The notes under the pieces were generated by a model, which saw only the letters and a program-made list of their open reading frames with translations, did no database searches and was not told the DNA's origin. Position numbers and translations under genes: made by a program. A DNA stretch of 36,862 nucleotides from positions 1 to 36,862 of the forward strand of contig SIAQ01000046.1 in assembly GCA_009697105.1 (NCBI GenBank), given 5' to 3'. Below are positions 7,484 through 15,873 of the stretch, one piece after another. Numbering within the stretch: the first letter of the stretch is position 1; each line of letters starts with the position of its first letter. This DNA comes from Gemmataceae bacterium. Its GTDB lineage: Bacteria > Planctomycetota > Planctomycetia > Gemmatales > Gemmataceae.

Positions 7484-8440
7484 TTACACCTTGATGTTGA
7501 TGATGTGGCGTATAACCAACGCCCCGACCAATTGCATAATCAGAGCAGTGACACTCATCTTTACGCCCAACGGATGCGTCCACAGCTTTTCCACGTAGTC
7601 GTACTTAATGTGGAGCATCGTCAGGAACAGGACGAATGGCAACCCGATGAGGATGACGCCCGACAGCCGGCCTTCCGCGGTGAGGGCTTTCACCATGCCC
7701 ATGATCTTGAAGCGTTCACGGATGACGTAGCCGATCTTGTCGAGGATTTCCGCCAAGTCGCCGCCGGTCTGTCGTTGAATGCAAACCGAGGTGACGAAGA
7801 ACCGCAGATCGAGGTTGGGCACGCGCTCGCACATCGACCTCAGGGCCTCATCAATCGGGATACCCAGGTTTTGTTCCTCATACACGCGATTGAACTCGTC
7901 GGCGATCGGCCTGGGCATTTCCTCGGCAACGACATGCAACCCCGCCGCCAAGCTATGGCCGGCACGCAAAGCTCGCGCGACCAGTTCCAACGATTCGGGC
8001 AGCTGCGATCCAAAAGTCTTCAGTCGGCTGGCCCGCTTGTGCAGCAACCACGCGAACGGCACGACCGCGAACAACAACCCCATCAGCGGCGCAAAGTAGA
8101 TCTTCACGCCAGCCAGCCAACTTGCCGTCATGCCAAGGGCGCCGAGGATCAGGGTGATCGCCATGAATGAACTTGGCGTAATATTCGCATCCGCCTGCAT
8201 GATGAGCTTCTGCAAACTCGGTAAATGGGGCGTCAACGCCATGAGCAGCGACTGCTTGTCACGATCGAACGCCGTCTTGCGCAAGATTGTCGTGGCCTCA
8301 TCATCTTTCCTCCGTCGGCCTGTGAGCAAGTCTAGCCGGTCGTTCGACTTCCCGGCCCCGTCGCCGAAAACGAAGAAGAAAACGCCGACGATCGCGCTGA
8401 CGCCTATAAAGACCAGAACATAAATGAATACGGGAGACAT
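7484..8440 (-). CDS. tadB: Tad pilus assembly membrane protein TadB
   Basis: A 318-residue T2SSF-family membrane protein, the partner of TadC. It begins with a membrane helix (VFIYVLVFIGVSAIVGVFFFVF), has a central pair (MAITLILGALGMTASWLA and IYFAPLMGLLFAVVPFAWLL), then the T2SSF signature region LPESLELVARALRAGHSLAAGL and CIQRQTGGDLAEILDKIGYVIR, and C-terminal helices. The start at 8440 (MSPVFIYV) is supported by AAGGAAA upstream; a farther start at 8485 is less likely. It lies between cpaF and tadC in the canonical Tad order. It likely couples ATP hydrolysis by CpaF to pilin extraction from the membrane. Confidence 0.92.
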   Translation of the reverse strand: MSPVFIYVLVFIGVSAIVGVFFFVFGDGAGKSNDRLDLLTGRRRKDDEATTILRKTAFDRDKQSLLMALTPHLPSLQKLIMQADANITPSSFMAITLILGALGMTASWLAGVKIYFAPLMGLLFAVVPFAWLLHKRASRLKTFGSQLPESLELVARALRAGHSLAAGLHVVAEEMPRPIADEFNRVYEEQNLGIPIDEALRSMCERVPNLDLRFFVTSVCIQRQTGGDLAEILDKIGYVIRERFKIMGMVKALTAEGRLSGVILIGLPFVLFLTMLHIKYDYVEKLWTHPLGVKMSVTALIMQLVGALVIRHIINIKV

Positions 8441-8489
8441 AGCGAGTTTCCTTAATTCCCGAATGCAGTTTTCCGCTTGCGGCAATAAT

Positions 8490-8569
8490 TTCTCGGTTTA
8501 GCCGCTCGCCTTCGGCGAGCGCGAACACGTACTGCACAACACCAGGTCGCGCTCGCCCAAACCGAGAAG
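8490..8569. repeat. Palindrome, family B, copy 2 (asymmetric)
   Basis: The left arm 8490-8524 starts TTCTCGGTTTAGCCGC and contains a perfect hairpin CGCTCGCC-TTC-GGCGAGCG. The right arm (8546-8569) matches its ends but lacks the internal 14 nt AGCCGCTCGCCTTC, so the copy seems to have lost one side hairpin. A half family A arm (TTCCGCTTGCGGC) lies just before, at 8471-8483. Confidence 0.7.
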
Positions 8570-8647
8570 CCGAATTCGCATTTCGCATCAAACCCCGACG
8601 GAGGGAAGGGCACATGCTCTCCTCCGTCCGGTCCGAGACGTGGTGGT

Positions 8648-10033
8648 TCAATCGCGCATCAGTACGCGTTCTTGGAACAGATTCGTGGGCAGCTTGATTC
8701 CCGCCGCCTCCAGGCGCGTGATAAACGTGGGCCGGACACCCGTCGCTTCAAACTGTCCATAGCAACGGCCGTTCTGGTCGATGCCCAACTGCTTGAACCT
8801 GAAGATTTCCTGCATGATGATGACGTCGCCTTCCATGCCGAGCACTTCGGTGATCGACGTAATCTTGCGCGGCCCGCCTTGCAAACGATTCGCCTGCACA
8901 ACCAAATCGACGGCGGACGATATCTGTTGCCGCATCGCTTTGATCGGCAATTCCATGCCCGCCATCATGATCATGGTTTCCAGGCGTGCCTGGGCGTCGC
9001 GCGGCGTGTTGGCGTGGAGCGTCGTCATCGAACCGGAGTGGCCAGTGTTCATGGCCTGCAACATGTCGAGCGATTCGGCGCCGCGGCATTCGCCGATGAT
9101 GATGCGTTCCGGTCGCATACGAAGAGCGTTTCGCACGAGATCGCGGGTCAGGATAGCGCCTTTGCCTTCGATGTTGGCGGGCCGCGTTTCGAGACGAACG
9201 ACGTGATCTTGTTGCAGTTGCAATTCGGCGGCGTCCTCGATCGTCACGATGCGCTCATCGTGCGGGATGAAACTGGATAGCGTATTGAGCAGCGTGGTTT
9301 TACCGCAACCCGTACCGCCGGAGATGATGAGGTTCAAACGGGCCTTGATACAGGCCTCCAAGAGCATCGCCATTTCGGGGCAGAACGCTTTGTAATTCAG
9401 TAGGTCTTCGAGTTTGAGCGGGTTGGCGCCGAAACGACGAATCGACATCGAGGGACCGTCCAAGGCGAGCGGCGGTATGATGGCGTTCACGCGCGAGCCG
9501 TCCGGTAGACGCGCATCGACCATCGGACTGGTCTCGTCAACCCGGCGTCCGACCTTCGACACGATGCGGTCGATGATCTGGAGCAAGTGCTCGTTGTCGC
9601 GAAACTTGACGTCGGTCTTTTCGAGCTTGCCGCGGCGCTCCACATAAATCTTGTGTGGGCCGTTGATAAGGATATCGCTGATTGTCGGGTCTTTGAGAAG
9701 AACTTCGAGCGGGCCGAACCCGAACGTTTCGTCGAGGACTTCGTCGATGAGGCGTTCGCGTTCCATGCGATTGAGGAGCGGGTTTTCTGTGTCGCACAGG
9801 CGTTCGACGACGAGGCGGATTTCGCGGCGCAGCGTGTCGCCGGCGAGGTCGCTGACTCGTGAGAGGTCGAGTTTGTCGACGAGCTTGCCGTGGATTATGC
9901 GTTTGAGCTCGTCAAAGCTCTTGCCGTTGCGTTCGGCGTTATTCCCGCCCAGGGCGCCGGATCGGCTGGCACCGTGCGCCGAAGCGACGCCGTTGCCGCC
10001 CATCGAATTCAATCCTCGCTGTAATCGGGACAT
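8648..10033 (-). CDS. cpaF: Tad secretion ATPase CpaF/TadA
   Basis: A 461-residue hexameric secretion ATPase of the VirB11/PilT superfamily that powers Flp pilus assembly at the cytoplasmic membrane. The Walker A motif GGTGCGKTT is at residues 239-247. Walker B-type [15 protein letters not shown] follows at about 311-325, and the His-box region is [13 protein letters not shown]. The N-terminal domain has the CpaF-typical stretch [22 protein letters not shown] and [22 protein letters not shown]. The first 40 residues are a low-complexity Gly/Asn/Ser-rich linker. The start is supported by GGAGGA upstream. It is located after cpaE and before tadB on the same strand, which confirms the Tad assignment rather than type II secretion GspE. 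Confidence 0.96.
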   Translation of the reverse strand: MSRLQRGLNSMGGNGVASAHGASRSGALGGNNAERNGKSFDELKRIIHGKLVDKLDLSRVSDLAGDTLRREIRLVVERLCDTENPLLNRMERERLIDEVLDETFGFGPLEVLLKDPTISDILINGPHKIYVERRGKLEKTDVKFRDNEHLLQIIDRIVSKVGRRVDETSPMVDARLPDGSRVNAIIPPLALDGPSMSIRRFGANPLKLEDLLNYKAFCPEMAMLLEACIKARLNLIISGGTGCGKTTLLNTLSSFIPHDERIVTIEDAAELQLQQDHVVRLETRPANIEGKGAILTRDLVRNALRMRPERIIIGECRGAESLDMLQAMNTGHSGSMTTLHANTPRDAQARLETMIMMAGMELPIKAMRQQISSAVDLVVQANRLQGGPRKITSITEVLGMEGDVIIMQEIFRFKQLGIDQNGRCYGQFEATGVRPTFITRLEAAGIKLPTNLFQERVLMRD

Positions 10034-10053
10034 GGGGAAAATCCTCCGGTATA

Positions 10054-10152
10054 TTTCGCTCTCCCAGGGGCAAGGGATTCCGAACCCCTGAGATAATATC
10101 TGCGGTTTTTATTATTCCAGGAGTAAGGAATACGTCGCCCTTGAGCGTAATG
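10054..10152. repeat. Palindrome, family D, copy 2
   Basis: A degenerate palindrome: CCCAGGGGCAAGGGATTCCG on the left pairs loosely with the right arm CGTCGCCCTTGAGCG region, around an AT-rich centre with AGATAATA and TATTATT. It ends 9 bp from the cpaE stop. Confidence 0.6.
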
Positions 10153-10160
10153 ATCGATGG

Positions 10161-11363
10161 TTACCGGAACGAGAAGAAGCTGCGGCGCTCCTTCTTGGCC
10201 GGCTCAGCTGCCGTCTTGCCGCACAGTGCATTAGTCAGACCGACGATGCTCTGATGCACTTTGCTCTTGGGAGCATGCGTCATTAAAGGCACGCCGGCAT
10301 TACGGGCGCCGAACATCGCGCGGAAGTCGTTTGGGATCTGCCAGTAGATCGGCTTGCCGATTGTTTCTTGGGCTTTCTCCAGCGTGATGTCGCCCTCATC
10401 GGAGCCGACGCGATTGACGACAATCTTGACCTTTTCGCCCAGACCTTCTTCTTTGTCCATCGTGTGCAGCATGCGAACGACGTTGCGGATGCTCGTCAAC
10501 TCCAGCTGCGCGACTAGCACCACGATGTCGCTCATTCGCATTGCCGTCATGTCGGTTGACGTGAAACGCTTGCTCAAATCGAATACCAGGTGCGAGTAGC
10601 TGGCGCGTAACAAGCCAATTACTCGGCCAAGGTGCTCTTCGTGAATCAAGGAAATGTCTTCCATCTGAACGGGGTGCGGCAGCAGCGACAGGCCGCTCTC
10701 ATGCTTGCACAGCGATCGGCGAAGGAACTGCATGTCAAGCCGATCAACGTTCATCGCCACATCGGCGAGTGTGTAATCGGGAATCAGGTCGAGCGCGACA
10801 TCGGCATCGCCCAAGGCGAGATCGAGGTCAACCAAAGCCGTGTTATATCGCGGATCCTGCGCCATCGCACAGCCAATGTTTACTGCGAGGCTCGTGCAGC
10901 CAACGCCACCGCGTGAGCCTACGATCGACACGACAAGCGATTCCGTTCGGCCTGTGCCGTTGATGACGATATTGGGATCGGACGCCGACCGGTTTGTGCG
11001 AAGTCGTTGCAGCGCGAGCAGCAAGTCTTCGAGCACGATGGGCGCGGTCAGGAATTCCTTGGCGCCTGCACGCAGTGCTTGCAAGATCGATTGGCCATCG
11101 CCGCGACCACTGACGGCAAGGATCGGCGTGTGAGGGAATTCGAGCGTGAGTTGTTGGATCAGTTGGAATGCCTTGTTGTGATCGGAATCGAGCGCAATCA
11201 CGACGGCGTCAGGAGAGGATTGCCGAACCACGTCGATGAAAAACTCATATCGCGAGCACTCGGCTTCAAGCCAAACAGTTTCGACACCCAGGAGGAGATT
11301 GCGGAGCGGCTCGCGCGTCAAATCCGACGGGTCGACGATTGCGATACGTTGCACGTCCCTCAT
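10161..11363 (-). CDS. cpaE: Tad pilus localisation ATPase CpaE/TadZ
   Basis: A 400-residue protein with an N-terminal receiver-like domain (about residues 5-120, with IAIVDPSDLTREPLRNLL and TPILAVSGRGD followed by AGAKEFLTAPI) and a C-terminal MinD/ParA-like ATPase domain (about 140-380). The nucleotide loop GSRGGVGCTS (149-158) is altered: the first signature Lys of the deviant Walker A is Arg and the second is Cys. This type of loss is known in the CpaE/TadZ group, so ATP hydrolysis may be weak or absent. The segment TALVDLDLALGDADVALDL corresponds to the switch region. The protein is expected to place the Tad machine in the cell. It starts the Tad run (cpaE-cpaF-tadB-tadC). Confidence 0.93.
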   Translation of the reverse strand: MRDVQRIAIVDPSDLTREPLRNLLLGVETVWLEAECSRYEFFIDVVRQSSPDAVVIALDSDHNKAFQLIQQLTLEFPHTPILAVSGRGDGQSILQALRAGAKEFLTAPIVLEDLLLALQRLRTNRSASDPNIVINGTGRTESLVVSIVGSRGGVGCTSLAVNIGCAMAQDPRYNTALVDLDLALGDADVALDLIPDYTLADVAMNVDRLDMQFLRRSLCKHESGLSLLPHPVQMEDISLIHEEHLGRVIGLLRASYSHLVFDLSKRFTSTDMTAMRMSDIVVLVAQLELTSIRNVVRMLHTMDKEEGLGEKVKIVVNRVGSDEGDITLEKAQETIGKPIYWQIPNDFRAMFGARNAGVPLMTHAPKSKVHQSIVGLTNALCGKTAAEPAKKERRSFFSFR

Positions 11364-11564
11364 AAGCCACCACCAATAGCACGTTGGGGATTTTCAAGGG
11401 TCGCCGGCGCTCCGAAACCGAGCAAACCTACTTTCCTTTTCAACCGTAGCTTTTTTTTTGGTGGAATGATGGATTTTGAATCGAATTCCGATTTTCGCCC
11501 GAAAAACGGCGCGTTGTAAACAAATTGTAACAGCCAGAAATGACGGCGCGATTCTTGAATTCCA
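11364..11564. other. Intergenic region upstream of the Tad genes
   Basis: About 200 bp, AT-richer than average, with a T-run at 11450-11459 and no plausible ORF. It is the likely place for the promoter of cpaE. No specific boxes are claimed. Confidence 0.4.
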
Positions 11565-11612
11565 CCTGCGGCTTAGCGCTCAAGGCATCCCAGGCAAGCG
11601 CTAAGCCGCAGG
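11565..11612. repeat. Palindrome, family A, copy 1
   Basis: Arms CCTGCGGCTTAGCGCT (11565-11580) and AGCGCTAAGCCGCAGG (11597-11612) are perfect complements around a 16-nt centre. It ends 17 bp from the stop of the next gene. Confidence 0.9.
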
Positions 11613-11628
11613 CGGAAAACACGGAAGA

Positions 11629-12573
11629 TTATTTCTGCGTCTCAATACGCTTGCGCAAGGCATTCAGGCTCTCATGGAGTTGTTCAACTTGTCGGCGCAG
11701 GTCCTCGATTTCCGGTGATCGCGGCCCGGGCTTCGTCGGCGGATTCGGCATCGGCTTCGTGTCGATTATCTTCTGCCCGAGTTCGATCTCGAACCGCCAA
11801 GGGAATTGGCCGCCTTGGCCCGCATTCGGGGGTAGGAATCGTTTCATCATTTCGGCATCGAACGGGAAGGGCGGCTTGCCGGTCATCATCTTTTTCATTT
11901 CTTCTTCGGTCAGCTGGCGTGGTTTGCCGTCTTTGTCCGGAACCATGATACCACGTCCTCCGGCATTCCAATTCCATGGTCCGCCTCTCTGCCAGGCGTT
12001 GCCTGGATTAGCCTGTTGGAACCCGCCCATCGGGCCGACGGGAGGTCCGCCTTGAAGCACCATGCGAACAGCAGGGCCTGAACCGGGCTTGATCGCTTCG
12101 GCTTGCTTGACGAGTTCCTCGATGCGAGGGTCCGGTTTCGCCTGGGGCTTGCCGACTGGGATTTGGAACTGGATCGGTCCGAAGCCCGGACCGCCGCGAT
12201 CGAACGTCGCGATGACTTTGCCCGTCTTGGCATCGGTGATGACGATCTTGCCGTCCTTCTCCGTGGTGATAATGTCGCCGCCTTGGCCAAAGACCTGAGT
12301 GATTTTCTTTTCAAAGAACATCGGCACGGCGGGCTTGTTCGTCGTCGGCTGATCTTTGGGCACTTTGTCGGCGGGTTTAGCCTGGGCGGCCTGCAGATGA
12401 TGCAGCAGTTTCACATCGGAGATGTCGATCTCCTTGCCGTCGATGATAATCTTGATCTGGATCTTCGGCGTCGGCTGACCACCCGACAGGGCGGTGCCTG
12501 TCGTGGTCAAGAGCGCGGCCGCCACCAACAGGCCGGCGCCGAGACATTTCCTCGTGAAAGACAGCTTCGTCAT
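11629..12573 (-). CDS. Secreted protein with C-terminal coiled coil, unknown function
   Basis: A 314-residue protein with a Sec signal peptide (basic MTKLSFTRK, then LGAGLLVAAALLTTTGTALS, cleavage likely near residue 30). The mature part has no recognised domain. It begins with a short beta-rich segment IQIKIIIDGKEIDISDVK and carries a motif DIITTEKDGKIVITDAKTGKV. The middle is rich in Gly, Pro, Asn and Trp (QQANPGNAWQRGGPWNWNAG). The last 30 residues, EIEDLRRQVEQLHESLNALR, form a clear coiled coil with heptad Leu. AAAAGGAG precedes the start. It lies alone between cpaE and nadD on the same strand. A cell-envelope role is likely from the export signal only. Confidence 0.8.
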   Translation of the reverse strand: MTKLSFTRKCLGAGLLVAAALLTTTGTALSGGQPTPKIQIKIIIDGKEIDISDVKLLHHLQAAQAKPADKVPKDQPTTNKPAVPMFFEKKITQVFGQGGDIITTEKDGKIVITDAKTGKVIATFDRGGPGFGPIQFQIPVGKPQAKPDPRIEELVKQAEAIKPGSGPAVRMVLQGGPPVGPMGGFQQANPGNAWQRGGPWNWNAGGRGIMVPDKDGKPRQLTEEEMKKMMTGKPPFPFDAEMMKRFLPPNAGQGGQFPWRFEIELGQKIIDTKPMPNPPTKPGPRSPEIEDLRRQVEQLHESLNALRKRIETQK

Positions 12574-12691
12574 CGGTTAGTTCTCCTTTTCGGGCAAACG
12601 CGCCACTTGCGATTCCAGCCCACCTTGAGCCGAATCGAGCAACGCAACGGGCCTGCCAAACTCATATCGCAAGTTTTGACGTCGCGTTTCG

Positions 12692-12771
12692 CAATCGTGT
12701 CAGAGCCGGGCACGCAGTAAGCGATCCGAATTTGACCACTTACTTCGTGCCCGGCTCTGACACGATCATGC
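12692..12771. repeat. Palindrome, family C, copy 2
   Basis: The left arm (ATCGTGTCAGAGCCGGGCAC and onward) and the right arm (12737-12770) pair over more than 25 positions with few mismatches. The core CAGAGCC-GGCACG-AGTAAG is shared with the copy at 7395-7476. It ends 29 bp from the nadD stop. Confidence 0.85.
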
Positions 12772-12799
12772 ATGATAAAGTTGATTCTTGCCAATCGCA

Positions 12800-13405
12800 T
12801 CAAATGTACAGCCGCTTGTCCGCCACATACGCTTCCACCGCGCGAGGTACCATGTAACGCACGCTGCGGCCCTCCTTGAAGCGTCGGCGGATGTCGCGGC
12901 TGGAGATTGCTACCAGCGGTGCTTCGACGATCCGATACCGCAGTGGGAAATCGGTGCCCAGGCCAAGTGACGCACGCAAGGCGTCCGGGCAGGCGCATGG
13001 CCATTCACTGCGTTCCATCACCAGCAGCTCGGCCAATTCCAGGATTCGCTTCGGTTGATACCACGCGGGGAGGTCTCGCAGGCTGTCGGAGCCGATCATA
13101 AACGCGAGGTTGTCATTTGGGTGACGTTGCGTCAATAGCGTCAATGTGTCCACGGTGAAGCTCGGCCCGACGCGATCTTTCTCCAACTCGTCAATCTGAA
13201 AGGCGGGGTTGCCTGATAGCGCCAGCGCCAGTATCTCGACGCGCTGCGCGAATGGCGTGAGCGTTTGCTCTTGCTTATGCGGCGGCGAGGCAGCGGGCAT
13301 AAACAACACGCGGTCGAGTTGCGCCTGCTCCCGGCACTGCTCCGCGAGGATCAGATGGCCGAGGTGAACCGGATCAAACGTGCCGCCGAAAACGCCGATG
13401 CGCAT
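12800..13405 (-). CDS. nadD: Nicotinate-nucleotide adenylyltransferase (NadD)
   Basis: A 201-residue nucleotidyltransferase that joins ATP and nicotinate mononucleotide to give deamido-NAD in NAD biosynthesis (cytoplasm). The adenylyl-transfer motif GGTFDPVHLGH is at residues 7-17, with both histidines present. The second signature is ISSRDIRRRF near residue 167, a variant of the usual ISSTxIR. MPAASPPHKQ and FMIGSDSLRDLPAWY are also family-typical and contact the nicotinate ring and phosphate. Length is normal for NadD. It stands without its frequent partners (obgE, proA, rsfS) in this window. The start codon is clear from the motif, although the ribosome site is weak. Confidence 0.96.
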   Translation of the reverse strand: MRIGVFGGTFDPVHLGHLILAEQCREQAQLDRVLFMPAASPPHKQEQTLTPFAQRVEILALALSGNPAFQIDELEKDRVGPSFTVDTLTLLTQRHPNDNLAFMIGSDSLRDLPAWYQPKRILELAELLVMERSEWPCACPDALRASLGLGTDFPLRYRIVEAPLVAISSRDIRRRFKEGRSVRYMVPRAVEAYVADKRLYI

Positions 13406-13435
13406 GATGGGTCAAATCTCCGAACGTAGCAAAAT

Positions 13436-13714
13436 TCACCACAGAGGCCACAGAGAGAGAATAGAGGAAGTTGTAGTGAGATATTTGGGAAATCTTACTT
13501 TAACCAACAACGCAATACGAATGCATAATCACGAAAGACGCGAAAGCACGAAAAAATACAGATCAGTCTTGGTGAACTTTCTCGCGCATTACGATTCGAT
13601 TTCCTTTCGTGATTTCGTTCTTTCGAGTTTTCGTGATTCGTATTGAAAATCAACACCCGCAAGTGCTGTCGTGCCTCTTTCCTCTGGCATTTCTCTGTGC
13701 TCTCTGTGGTGAAA
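13436..13714. repeat. Nested inverted repeats, family F
   Basis: There is no gene between nadD and the propeller gene. The outer arms are TTCACCACAGAGGCCACAGA (from 13436) and TTTCTCTGTGCTCTCTGTGG (to about 13714). The inner arms carry AATACGAA/ACGAAAGACGCGAAAGCACG (about 13513-13554) and TTTCGTGATTTCGTTCTTTC/GATTCGTATT (about 13606-13645). ACCACAGAGG-type and CACGAAAG-type repeats like these occur in many environmental bacterial genomes. The block ends 25 bp from the stop of the next gene. Confidence 0.75.
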
Positions 13715-13738
13715 CGTCTCCTGGTTTCATATGGATGC

Positions 13739-15745
13739 CTATTGCTTCGCCATTGGCGTCGTCAACACCGCATCTGCGGAGCCGAACGTGCCGGCGGCGT
13801 TGCGCACGCGCAGGACAATGACGTGCGCGCCGGGCCTCAGGGCGTCGGTCGTGAAACGGAAGGCCTCGGACTTGCTGTCGAATAGGCCATCGGTCGGGAA
13901 CACGTTCACCCAGCGTTTGCCATCGACAGCGAACGACGCTTCCGTGAGCCGAACGTACGGATCGCTCGCCGACGCTTCGATAATCGCCGTGCCGTTGGTG
14001 AAACCGACGACCCTGAGCGTCACGCTCGGCGGCAGATGGGTGACCGCGATCGGGCTGCTAATGCGCTCCGCCGTCAATGCGTCCTCGGCTGAATTGTCTT
14101 TGCGGTCGCTGGCGCTGATTTTGATGTGGTAGACGCCGGTCGGGAAGCTCGTGGTATCCCAGTCGAAGGTGTTCTTGTCGTAGTTCTCTTCGAGCAGCAC
14201 CCAATCGGTCCAGCCGTCCTTCTTGCAGTAGATGTTGTAGGTCAGCTCGTCGTCGTTGGGGTCGGTGGTGTTCCACTTGATCTTGAGTTTCTTCGGGTTG
14301 TCGATGTCCTTCGTGTCGAAGTCAGGCACGTCGAGGCTAGTGATTTCCGGCGCCTGGTTGAGCGTCTGATAACGCAGCGCGAACTGGCGGGCCTCGGGCG
14401 AGACCTTGGCATCATCGGATTTCAGCGTCACGCGGTACTGGGCATATCGGCCCAGCGGCGCTTTGGTCTGGCCCGGCGATTTTTGTTCGCCCGACCAGGC
14501 GCTCCAGGTGTCGTCGGGGTCGGCGACGTTGCCGCTGCGGATGGCGACGGTCACGCCTACGCCGGTTCCTGCGGTCTGGTTCCATGTGAGCGTGCCCCAT
14601 TTGCTTTGCATCTTGGCGTCGAGCACGTCAGAGACGGCGGTGCCTTCGCTGGCGAAGCGATCGGAGAGCACGAACAGCTTGCCCGGATCGCCCGTGCCGA
14701 GGACGATCGAGCCATCCCGGCGAATGAGCAGGCAGTGGATTTGGCCGACGTCGAGCCGGGCGATTTCGGTTTTCTCCCTGGTGGCTTCGTTGATCTCAAA
14801 GAGTTGGCCTTGCATGCCGGTGGCGAGTAACAACTTGCCCTGGGTTTGGCCAACGCGGAGGATCATGGTTTTGTCGCGATAGAGTTCGCGGACGGCGCCG
14901 TCGGGGGCGATGCGGTAGAGCGAGTTCTCGCCCGGTGTGGGGCCGACGGGGCCGTCGAACTTTCCGCCGGTGGAGCCGAACCCGCCTTTGCGCGCGACCG
15001 GAGCGCTCGTGCCGGCGTAGACGGCGCTCGGCGTGGCGAGCAGCGAGCGCACTTCGGGTTGATTGGCGTGGTATAAGACAAACCCCTTGCCCGCGGGATC
15101 GATGCGATAGATCAGCCCGCCCTTGTCGGTGCCGGCGTAGACGGTACCCTTGTCGCCGACTGCGAGGCAGAGAATGTGCTCTTGCTTCGTTGTGTAAAAG
15201 ACGCTCGATTTGCCATCGGGCGTGATGCGATAGATTTTGCCTTTCGGCCCCGTGCCCGAATAGAGGTTCTGCGTCGAGGCATCATACGCCAGGCTCCAGA
15301 TGTAGGAGTCGAGGTTCTCGACGACCGTCGTGATGCCATCGGCCGTGATTTTCAGCAGCTTGCCCGTCGGCCCCGTGCCGGCATAGACGGCGTCGCCCGC
15401 GGCGATCAGGCTGAACAGATGCCCGTCCTTGCTCGTGTGGACCACCGTTGCTTTGCCCGCCGGCGTGATCTTATACAGCTTGCCTTCATCGCCCGTGGCT
15501 GCGTAAAGGTTACCCGCTTTATCCTCGGCGAGATCCCAAATATTGCTGGCGGCGATTCCCGCGAGCGGTTTGACTTCGCGCGACAGCCGCAGCACGCCTT
15601 CACTGGTGACGACGGCGTTCTTGAACTGCGCCTTGTCGTAATGGCTCTGCTGATACTGATGCCAAAGCTTGACCTTGCCGGCATGAGCCGAGGGGATCGT
15701 CGCCAGGAGAAGGAGAAGAACGCAAAGAGCACGAAGCGACGACAT
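13739..15745 (-). CDS. Secreted beta-propeller protein with C-terminal Ig/Fn3-like part
   Basis: A 668-residue protein with a signal peptide (MSSLRALCVLLLLLATIPSAHA, cleavage after AHA at residue 22). Residues of about 55-380 hold repeated blades such as GNLYAATGDEGKLYKITPAGK, DAVYAGTGPTGKLLKITADG and GTVYAGTDKGGLIYRIDPAG, a pattern of six or seven blades. A beta-sandwich stretch with WSAWSGEQKSPGQTKAPLGR-type sequence follows, then a fibronectin-like domain (PEITSLDVPDFD, DPNDDELTYNIYCKKDGWTD) and a C-terminal beta domain. It is probably periplasmic or on the cell surface, a binding module rather than an enzyme: no catalytic motif is evident. GAGGAAC precedes the start. The partners are unknown; the neighbouring zinc-ribbon gene is on the same strand, 128 bp upstream. 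Confidence 0.88.
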   Translation of the reverse strand: MSSLRALCVLLLLLATIPSAHAGKVKLWHQYQQSHYDKAQFKNAVVTSEGVLRLSREVKPLAGIAASNIWDLAEDKAGNLYAATGDEGKLYKITPAGKATVVHTSKDGHLFSLIAAGDAVYAGTGPTGKLLKITADGITTVVENLDSYIWSLAYDASTQNLYSGTGPKGKIYRITPDGKSSVFYTTKQEHILCLAVGDKGTVYAGTDKGGLIYRIDPAGKGFVLYHANQPEVRSLLATPSAVYAGTSAPVARKGGFGSTGGKFDGPVGPTPGENSLYRIAPDGAVRELYRDKTMILRVGQTQGKLLLATGMQGQLFEINEATREKTEIARLDVGQIHCLLIRRDGSIVLGTGDPGKLFVLSDRFASEGTAVSDVLDAKMQSKWGTLTWNQTAGTGVGVTVAIRSGNVADPDDTWSAWSGEQKSPGQTKAPLGRYAQYRVTLKSDDAKVSPEARQFALRYQTLNQAPEITSLDVPDFDTKDIDNPKKLKIKWNTTDPNDDELTYNIYCKKDGWTDWVLLEENYDKNTFDWDTTSFPTGVYHIKISASDRKDNSAEDALTAERISSPIAVTHLPPSVTLRVVGFTNGTAIIEASASDPYVRLTEASFAVDGKRWVNVFPTDGLFDSKSEAFRFTTDALRPGAHVIVLRVRNAAGTFGSADAVLTTPMAKQ

Positions 15746-15873
15746 GGGAGTTCCTCGGTGGTTGGTGGGGCGGCTACGTCATTGTACTCGCTTCGCCTGG
15801 ATTCGTTTAGCGCCCGCGCGATGCGGGGTGGGCGAGATGAACGGCAATGGCTAGACGGGAATAGCGTGTTCAT

